A program made the position numbers and the translations under genes. From Carettochelys insculpta (Eukaryota; Chordata; Testudines; Carettochelyidae), in the NCBI RefSeq assembly GCF_033958435.1, contig NC_134160.1:13689001-13753000 (forward strand): 64,000 bases of DNA, in the 5' to 3' direction. Positions 56,942 through 64,000 of this stretch are shown piece by piece; position 1 is the first letter of the stretch; each line of letters begins with the position of its first letter. The notes below the pieces were generated by a model. It searched no databases. It was not told the origin of the DNA and saw only the letters and a program-made list of their open reading frames with translations.

Positions 56942-57151
56942 CAGTAGGGTCTCAAGAGTCGCAAACTTAATGTTCATGAATTCAATTATTCATGAGCGGG
57001 GCTCCAGGCGGGAGCTCCAGCAGCCGCTGCTTCCCCAGGGCTCCAGGACGGAGCGCCGCCAGCTAGGCTCCAGGTGGGAGCCATATTCGTGAAATTCGAC
57101 ATTCGTGAGGGTTCTCAACATGGAACCCTAGCAAATGTTGAGACCCTACTG
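56942..57151. mobile_element. Tigger/mariner-like MITE, 210 bp
   Basis: Perfect 14-bp inverted repeats CAGTAGGGTCTCAA and TTGAGACCCTACTG are flanked by TA on both sides (56940-56941 and 57152-57153). The centre is GC-rich with repeated GGGCTCCAGG-type text. TA targets and such short termini fit the Tc1/mariner superfamily. It lies inside CR1 copy G. Confidence 0.88.
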
Positions 57152-57960
57152 TACTTCTTTAACTTGCTGGCAAGGATACTGTGAGAGATGGTATCAAAAG
57201 GTTTGCTAAGGTCATGGTATATCAAGTCGTGTCCTCCACCTTCCCTATATCTACACAGCCAGCTATCTTATGATCGAAGGCAATCAGGTTGGTCACGTGC
57301 AACTTGCTCTTGGTAAATCCTTGTTGACTATTCCTGATCACTTTCCTCTTCACCAAGTGCTTCATAATGGATTCCTTGGAGATTCCCTCCTTGATTTTTC
57401 AAGGAACTGAGATGAGGCTGACCAGTCTAAAGTTCCCTGGATTCTCTGTCGTCCCTTTTTTTAAAGATGGGTGCTACATTTGTCTTTTTTCAGTTGTCCA
57501 GGACCTCTCCCAATCTCCACCAGTTTTCAAAAATAATGGCCTGCAAACAAATCAGCCAGCTCCCTCAGCACCCTCAGATGAATTTGATTTGTCCCCATGA
57601 ATTTGTGTGTGTCTAGATTTTCTAAATCTTTCTTAACCTGTGCTTTTCCCACTGAGGGCTGCCCACCTCCATCTCATCCTGCACCACCAGCTGCAACGCT
57701 CTGGGAGCTGACCTTGTCTGCGAAAATAGAGACAAAAAAAGCATTGAGTACTCCAGCTTTTTCCACATCATCTGTCACTTGGTTACCTCCCTCATTCATT
57801 AAGGGTCCCACATCCTCCCTGATAACCCTCTTATTTTTAACATGCCTGTAGAAACATTTCTTGCTCCCTTTCACACCTCTTGCTAGCTGCAACCACAGTT
57901 GCACTTTTGTCTTTCTGATTACACCCTGCAAGCTCAAACAATATACTTATATTCTTCTGG

Positions 57961-58510
57961 AGTCACCTGTCCAATTTTCTACTTCTTGTAAGCTTCTGTT
58001 TTGCATTTAAACTCAAACATTTCTCGATGAAGCCAGGCTTTGCATGCCACTGACAATCACCTTCTTGCTCTTCAGGGCTTCCCACCACTCTGTCTTTCTA
58101 GGCCTGATCCTCTGGTTTGCCACAGCCAAGACAAGTTGGGGTTATTGCCACCCTGCAGAGCAATGCAGACAATGATTTACCGCAGCTCTGGGAGGATGCA
58201 GTTCTTGGGCACAGCATCCAGAAAACCAACCCTCAAAAGTGATCAAAATCTCAAATGAATCTGTCACTGTGCAAAGGTAAGCTCCCTTTATCAACGAAAG
58301 GGAGATGTGCACAGTGCTAGCCCTCTCCTAGGTAACAACTATTTACAATAGGCTTGATCACAAACAAAAGAGATTTTTATTAAGCATAAACAGTAGCATT
58401 TAAATGGTTGTATAGGCAATGAAAAGAAAATGCTTTGAATTCCCTTAGGCTGGGTCTACAATAGAGAATTTTGTCAACAGAAGAGGTGTTCTGTGGACAT
58501 AACTCAGTGA
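57961..58510. other. No gene; possible short DNA-transposon fragment
   Basis: Near 58448-58505, TTAGGCTGGGTCTACAATAG then AATTTTGTCAACAGAAG may be the end of another GTCTAC-class element, cut by HI. Otherwise nothing recognised. Confidence 0.45.
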
Positions 58511-58969
58511 GGATGCATCTGTACTAGCAAGTGCATTCAAAATCGAGGTCGGAAGACTGCAGTCTTTCGAAAGAACCTGAGGAGTGTCTACACACACACA
58601 CACCGCACTCCTTCGAAAGTAATTTCAAAAGACGGGGTGAGCTCCTTCAAAACTGGTCCTCTGTTTCCGAGGTGGGAAAAGCACCCACTTTCGAAAGATT
58701 ATTTAGAAAGAGAGCAAGTGTAGACTCTCCGCGGCCTGCTCTTTCCAAAGAGGGAGCCCTCCATGGCATCAATCAGCTCGCAGATGGTAGCACCTCTCCC
58801 AGCACAAGCAAAGCTCTATGGCTCCAGAGTCTGACTGCGTTTCAGGACGCAGACTCTCAGAACCCTCAGGCAGGAAGCTGAGAGCATGCAGGCAGCAGGA
58901 AGACCATGCTGCTGCACAATATGCTCCCTGAGATGACACTCCAGCCAGCCCAGTGCCCTCCCCAGCACC

Positions 58970-60714
58970 ATGGCCAGCACCCTCAACCCCCTGCCCACCT
59001 CAGGGGCTCACCAAGGGACACCAGGGAGCCCTCCCAGGAGGGGAGCCAGCCCCCAAGCACTGGGCCCCCTCGTGGAAGGAAGCTGAGCTGCGGCACCTCA
59101 TTGCCCTCTGGGTAGATAAAGAGGTCCTGCACCAGATGGGGGTCCAGCACAGGAACGCAGCAGCAGTTCAGTGCCTTGCCAAGGGCCTCACTGGCCTGGG
59201 TCACCCCCACGCGGACCTCGGACCAGGTGAGGTCCCAGATGAAGGAGCTGCACCAGGGCTACTGCAGGGCCCAGGACATGGCTGGGTGGTAAGAGGCAGC
59301 ATCCACCATCTGCCCCTACTACGACCTGGACCGCCTCCTCGGACTCAAAGAGGCAGGACCCTCGGCTGTGCTGCTGGACACCACAGACCTGGGGACAGAG
59401 CAGGAGCCTGAGACAGGGCTGAGGAAGAGGACCGTCCCAAACCTGTGGCTGGCACCAGGTGCCCATGGAGGCTGGACACCACCCGGGATGACGAGGGCTC
59501 AAGCGAGGGGGCCCTTGTCATCAACATCCCATCTGGGCCTTGCCCAACTTCCCAGAGAGACTAACAGGTAGGTGGCATAGACACCAGCCACCCCAGAGAC
59601 TGAGGAGGGGGCATCCGGTCCTGCCTGGGGTGGCTGCAGCCCTTCCACGTGGCTGTCACCCCAAGGCCTGTGGACCTTGGATGGCTGCGTTCCCTGGGTC
59701 TGGGGGAGGGGGACTGATGTGTGGTGCTCAGCACCACAAGGCCACAACAGCACCATGGTCCAGCTGGCTGTGGAGGGACTGGTGGGGAGGAGGGGGGGAG
59801 CCCATGCTCTTGGCACCTATGTAGGGAACCCCAGGACATGGGCACCACAGGGTCCTCTGTGGGGCACAGGAATCTGTGCCTGGGATGAACAGCCCTCTCA
59901 CCTCTCCCCTTCTGTCTCCACAGCTCCTACAGCCAGCAGCTGGACCAGCCTGACCACCAAAGGCTAGGGGGACTGGCCCAGACCCTGTGCTATCCCTCCT
60001 GAGCCCCCTGCTGAGCCATCTGCTGGTGCAACCAGGGTGGAGAAGAGAAGGTGGAGGATATTGCCCACACCACAGTACTGCAGGACCGTACCGGCGCGCT
60101 GCAGGAGTGGCTAGCCATGGAGCAGCAGGCCTGGGACTAGGTGGCGGCCAACCTCAACGGCCTGACCCCAGGCCATGGTTGGCTTGCCCCAACTGCCACC
60201 CCAGTGCCACCCACTCTTGCAGCTGCCCCTCCTGCCCCCACTCCACCCACTCACCTCCCACCCTCCCTCCCACCTCCCATCCTTCAACCTCCCCAGTCCC
60301 CAGTCAGCCTCCCCACCTCCAACATCCCCCCCTGCCCTCCAACTCCACACCCCGCAGTGAACCCCCCTCCTGCAAATGCCCCACCTCACTGCCCTGGTCC
60401 TGATCCACCTGCCCCCTGCTGACCTCATTCAGCTGGCCTGCATGTTGCTGGCCAGGGCTGGCCAGGAGAAGGCTGTGCCCCCTGCTCCCCACTCCTCCTG
60501 TGTCAACCCCAGAGAGCCCCAGCTGCACCCCTACCTGCCCATGCTGCTGGCCCTGGCCTGGCCTCAACAGGGCCCTGGAAGCGGTGGGGAAGGGCAGGGA
60601 GTGGGCGATGGGGATCCCACCCCTCGAGCTACCTGGAGGGCTAACTCCACCACCCAACATGGAGGCCCCCTGGGGTTCCCAGGAAGCCCACTTGGGACCA
60701 ATCTGCCTCTGTAA
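58970..60714 (+). pseudogene. Harbinger SANT/Myb-like gene (HI)
   Basis: The ATG at 58970 gives MASTLNPLPTSG. The domain lies in a second frame: HWAPSWKEAELRHLIALWVD, KEVLHQMGVQHRNAAAVQCL and LGHPHADL. The reading shifts again to DQVRSQMKELHQGYCRAQDM, then CPYYDLDRLLGLKEAG and VLLDTTDLGTEQEPE. A GT donor follows QLPRETNR at 59568, and the intron ends at 59923. Exon 2 starts SYSQQLDQPDHQ and includes LQDRTGALQEWLAMEQQAWD and a long Pro-rich tail. The exact stop is uncertain. The intron position equals that of HD, HF and HH. Frameshifts make the copy inactive. Confidence 0.75.
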
Positions 60715-60804
60715 ATAGTTACCCCCAGCCCCCGTTACCTGTTCCACCCCCACTGTAAATAGTTGCCTCAAAAACGCAGTGGCACAGTTTTGTTCAGAAA
60801 AGAG

Positions 60805-60810
60805 TTTATT
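60805..60810 (-). terminator. AATAAA signal after HI transposase
   Basis: Minus-strand AATAAA about 95 bp beyond the transposase stop. Confidence 0.6.
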
Positions 60811-60900
60811 TTTGTGTTCTATCCATGTCCTCTGTCCATGTATGGTGGTGGGGCATAGTGTGTGCACAGGGTGGTTGTGTGTGTGCAAGGTGGGGGTGGG

Positions 60901-62311
60901 TCACTGTATCTCCCACTGAAAGGCTTGGCACAGTGCCTCCTGGATCCGTACCCCATACTGCTAAGCCTGGTGGCATGGGGAGGAAGGGAGCTGCTCGTAC
61001 CTGCATCTTGCCTCGGTGGCCCACCCCTGCACAAATGGCTCTTGCTTGGCCTCAACAAGATTGTGTAGGGTGCAGCAGGCCCTGACTACTGCTGGGACGT
61101 TGCCAGGCCCACCTCTAACCTCATGTGGAGGCACCTAAAGTGCCACTTCAGGCAGCCAAACTCCCACTCAACAGAATTGCAGGCATGGTTCAGCTGCTTC
61201 TTTAAAAGGTCCTGGCTCGGCTGGCAGTGCCCTGTGTATGGCCTCATGAGCCAGGCCTGCAGGGGGTAGGCTGCATCCACCACAATACAGGGTGCCATTG
61301 TGGTGTCCCCGACGGCCAGGATCCGCCGGGGGATGAAGGTCCCCTCAGCCATGTGGCTTCCCAGCCCCAAGTTCTGGAACACCCTGGAATCATGGGCACA
61401 GCTGGACCAGCCCACACAGATGTTCTGGAAGTAATCGTTGGTGTTAACAAGTGCCTGCAGGACCATGGAGTGGTAGTCCTTGTGGTTTACATAGGCCCTG
61501 CAACTGTGCTCTGGGCCCTGATGGCAATGTGGGTGCTGTCCAGGGCCCCAAAACAGTTCAGGAAGCCCAGCTCCTAGAAGCCCCACATGGCATCGTCCAG
61601 GTCCCCGATGCAGATCAGCTGCCTCAGGAGCACCCTGTTGATGGCCCGGATGACCTGCAGGACAGTGGGGGGCTCACTCGTGAGTGTGGCCTGGGATACG
61701 ATGTGCACACTCATCCCCGTTTCTCCCCTTCTCCAGTGGAGGATGCCCCACCAGTCCTCAATAGTGCCCCTTGCTGGGGTGCCCCCTGCCCCCTGTCCCC
61801 TGCATGTGGTGTGGGTGTGACCTGGCCATAGCTTACCTCGTTAAGGGTGGCCCCAATGGTGGCCCTGCCACCCAGAACTGGTGGCCCATGGATCGGTGAC
61901 TGTCTGTGGTGGCCAGTTTCCACAGGTCAATGGTCACCCTTTTCTGCGGTGGGGGTGCTGGCCTCATGTGGGTGTCGTGGTGCTGGAGGACTGGGGTGAG
62001 CCAGTGGCACATCTCCAGGAATGTCTCCTTGGTCATTCTGAAGTTCTGTAGCCACCGGTCATCACCCCAGTCCTCCAGCACCAGCTGATCCCACCAGTCA
62101 CTGCTTGTGGAGAAGCTCAGGTGAGCAGCTGGGGACATTGTGCCCTGAGGGCGGCCTCCAGGAGGGTGGCTACCTGGGTGGCCATCTGGAGCTGCTGGTG
62201 CATGGTGGCCAAGACTGCGGCTAATGTACTAGCCATGACCTCGATGGGGGGAGGGGGCTGCTCGGGATCCATGGGGGCCTGGGATGCCTCCTCAGCTTGT
62301 TCTCCCTGCAT
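60901..62311 (-). pseudogene. PIF/Harbinger transposase (HI)
   Basis: The start at 62311 gives MQGEQAEEASQAPMDPEQPP, then IEVMASTLAAVLATMHQQLQ, a helical N-terminus. After a frameshift comes SSDWWDQLVLEDWGDDRWLQ, FRMTKETFLEMCHWLTPVLQ, LWKLATTDSHRSMGHQF and a damaged GVGRATIGATLNE. The intron 61653-61837 has GT/AG ends. Exon 2: first Asp block reads ALDSTHIAI in one frame, second SSCAHDSRVFQN is intact, third NSVEWEFGCLKWHFRC keeps Glu. Several frameshifts and at least two stops separate these. The ending EALCQAFQWEIQ-stop is at 60901. Confidence 0.82.
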
Positions 62312-62773
62312 GCCTGGGGACAGGTAGCTGGCCCTCAGCATGTGCAGGCTGAGGCTTGGGGTCAGGGGGCCCTTTAAAGGGACGGCGGGCAGCGACCCCA
62401 GAAGGGCTCATCCACTATGCGACCCTTCCGGCAGCACTTTCTGCCCCTGTTCTTTCACAAGCGCCCCTGAGATGTGTGGACACACTCTTTCAAAAGTGCA
62501 CTGGGGGCCTTTCGAAAGGACTGGTCAGACTTTCAGTCCCCGTTTGCGTAAGCGGATGCTCTGTTTTGAAAGGCTGGCTTTTGATGTTCATTGTCAAAAG
62601 CATCCTTTTGAAATGGAGCTGTAGTGTAGACACACCCCTTGAGAAGAAGTATACACACACACTTCACATCTAGCGTGTACTCAAGTATCCAGAAATGAAA
62701 GCAGCTGCACTTTTACTCAAGTAACTTTCTGGGTTCTTTTTCCACCTCTGGCCAGCTCTTCTGTTCTGATTTA

Positions 62774-63110
62774 AAGGTTCAGCCTCCCTGGTCCAGCAGC
62801 TGACCAGTTCTGAACCAGGGAAATTTGCCAGACCAAAGATCAAAGCCAGCCTAGGGCCTTGTTCTCCTCTGGCCACTGGAGGTTCCACTACCATGGGGCT
62901 GCTCTGCTGCCTCCCTTTCCCCTGGCTGCCAGGAGCTCCACTTTCCCCAGCCACAAGGGGGTCCTGACTTCCTGGGCCCCTAATCCAGCAAGACTGCTGG
63001 TCCAAGCCTGCAAATTTGTCCTCATGAGTGCTCCCATGGAGTTGCCAGTGATGCTGGATCATGGATGTTGCCAGACATTAGGGAAGTCCACATTATGGAG
63101 GTTCAATCTG
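62774..63110. mobile_element. Probable Tigger/mariner-like MITE, 337 bp
   Basis: Ends AAGGTTCAGCCTCCCTGG and GGAGGTTCAATCTG are imperfect inverted repeats, flanked by TA (62772-62773 and 63111-63112). The interior has GACCAGTTCTGAACCAGGG and TGCTGGATCATGGATG, pairing weakly across the element. Non-coding. Confidence 0.7.
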
Positions 63111-64000
63111 TAGCAGAATTTGACATCACCCCGCCCTAGGTTAAATGACTAGGCAATTTGTAAGGTAATGGAGAATCAGACCCTGCAGCTCCCCAGTGTG
63201 GACCAGCTAGAGGTATCCAGAGGGCCCCATGAGGTCAATGGACTATAGCATATGAAATTCTGCTGTGGCATAGAAGAGAAAGTAGCAAGGAACCAAATAG
63301 AAGACAGAGATTTATTGGTACCATAACAACATCATGAGGTTTGTACAAAGGCCCAGTACAGTAAAGAGATTACCTGTGTAGCCCTTCGGTGCTCCTGAGG
63401 GTATAACCGTAGTCTTAAACATCTTCCACTCAACTATTTAGCATCAGACTCACAATGCCTGATGTTGGGATAGATGCGTCAGACTAGGTAGGAAGCTTTT
63501 TCAGAGGCAGTATCAATTCTTATTTAATTATCATTAAATTATAGCATTACAGCATTGAGCCAGGAAGCAGTATTTTGGGTGGTTGTAAAAAGAGCTTGAT
63601 TCTACAACCTTGGAACTGGAATCACCAGCACGAGCATTTCCACTGACTGAATGAGAGCAGGTTCAGACCAGCAGCTGTTTATTGCACTAATTTAATAGCA
63701 CTAACAGGGCAAGAGTGGTTCTGTTAGAGTACTAGCAGGAGATGTAGGATCAATTTCCTACTCTGCCACAGGTTTCCTATATGGCCATAGGTGACTTTTT
63801 TAATCAGTCTGTGCTGCAGTTCTCTATCTGTACAACGGGGAAATACCATTGCCCTATCTCACGGGGCTGATAAATATGTTAAAGAATGTGAGGTGTTCAG
63901 ATATGATGGTAATGGGGTCACTGTGGCAGGATGGATAAACTTTGGCCTAACTCTGCTGCCATTGAACTTAGTGGGACAAGAGACACCTTATATATCCATC
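63111..64000. other. No recognised feature
   Basis: About 890 bp at the window edge with no coding family or clear repeat noticed. Confidence 0.5.

Larger units (their letters stand above)
55481..57960 (-). mobile_element. CR1 copy G, old subfamily, RT and 3' end
   Basis: The 3' end is near 55481 (AAGTTAGAAGAGATCTCGGG, AGGTCATAAAGTCCAACTCC), a second CR1-type 3' UTR next to copy F. Reading up the minus strand: RT C-terminal text, the VPQVAVLGPVLFNVF block near 56830, then the upstream linker GVKGSKKCFYRHVKNKRVIR and NAFFVSIFADKVSSQS near 57740-57890. Many stops. It is interrupted by a fold-back MITE (55661-56096) and a Tigger-like element (56942-57151). Confidence 0.85.
58511..62639. mobile_element. 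Harbinger HI, complete two-gene structure (4.1 kb)
   Basis: The left end GGATGCATCTGTACTAGC and right end TGTAGTGTAGACACACCCC are imperfect inverted repeats. TGA occurs at 58508-58510 and 62640-62642 as a plausible duplication. The SANT gene reads rightward and transposase leftward. CTTTCGAAAG-class arms are present on both sides. Confidence 0.85.

Overview
The window looks like repeat-rich intergenic DNA from a vertebrate, most likely a turtle or another sauropsid. The basis is the mix of elements: CR1 LINEs of several ages, Penelope-like retroelement debris, and many PIF/Harbinger-type DNA transposons with GGCTACGTCTACAC-like ends. No host gene, tRNA, rRNA or CRISPR array was recognised. 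Nearly all coding potential belongs to transposable elements, mostly as pseudogenes. Family names come from motif recognition without a database search, and most element edges are good to a few bases only where a target-site duplication (TSD) is quoted.

Layout. 0-3 kb: a GC-rich open frame of unknown nature and a CR1 fragment. 3-6.7 kb: a possible third-family DNA transposon, then featureless DNA. 6.7-9.1 kb: decayed Harbinger HA with a 682-bp MITE inside it. 11-12.4 kb: Harbinger HB, an internal-deletion copy. 13.8-16.6 kb: a long inverted duplication. 16.9-20.9 kb: two 711-bp MITEs in tandem, then left-truncated Harbinger HC. 21.8-32.1 kb: Harbinger HD, split by a CR1 (A) that is split by a second, nearly intact CR1 (B), which in turn carries a MITE. 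32-39 kb: LINE, CR1, LTR-like, fold-back and Penelope-like fragments. 39.2-44.3 kb: a CR1 split by Harbinger HF. 45.4-50.3 kb: Harbinger remnant HG and element HH. 53-57.9 kb: fold-back MITEs, CR1s and a Tigger-like insert. 58.5-62.6 kb: Harbinger HI. 62.6-64 kb: one more Tigger-like MITE and unassigned sequence.

How the genes fit together. The fuller Harbinger copies share a two-gene plan: a DDE transposase gene and a SANT/Myb-like DNA-binding gene, transcribed towards each other from the two ends, each with one conserved intron. AATAAA signals follow four of the five transposase genes. The MITEs are internal deletions of the same elements. They join the transposase-side arm, including the transposase start codon and about a dozen codons, to the SANT-side arm. 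Every transposase and SANT copy here has disabling lesions, so proteins would have to come from copies elsewhere. The nesting gives a relative order: HD, then CR1 A, then CR1 B, then MITE-4.
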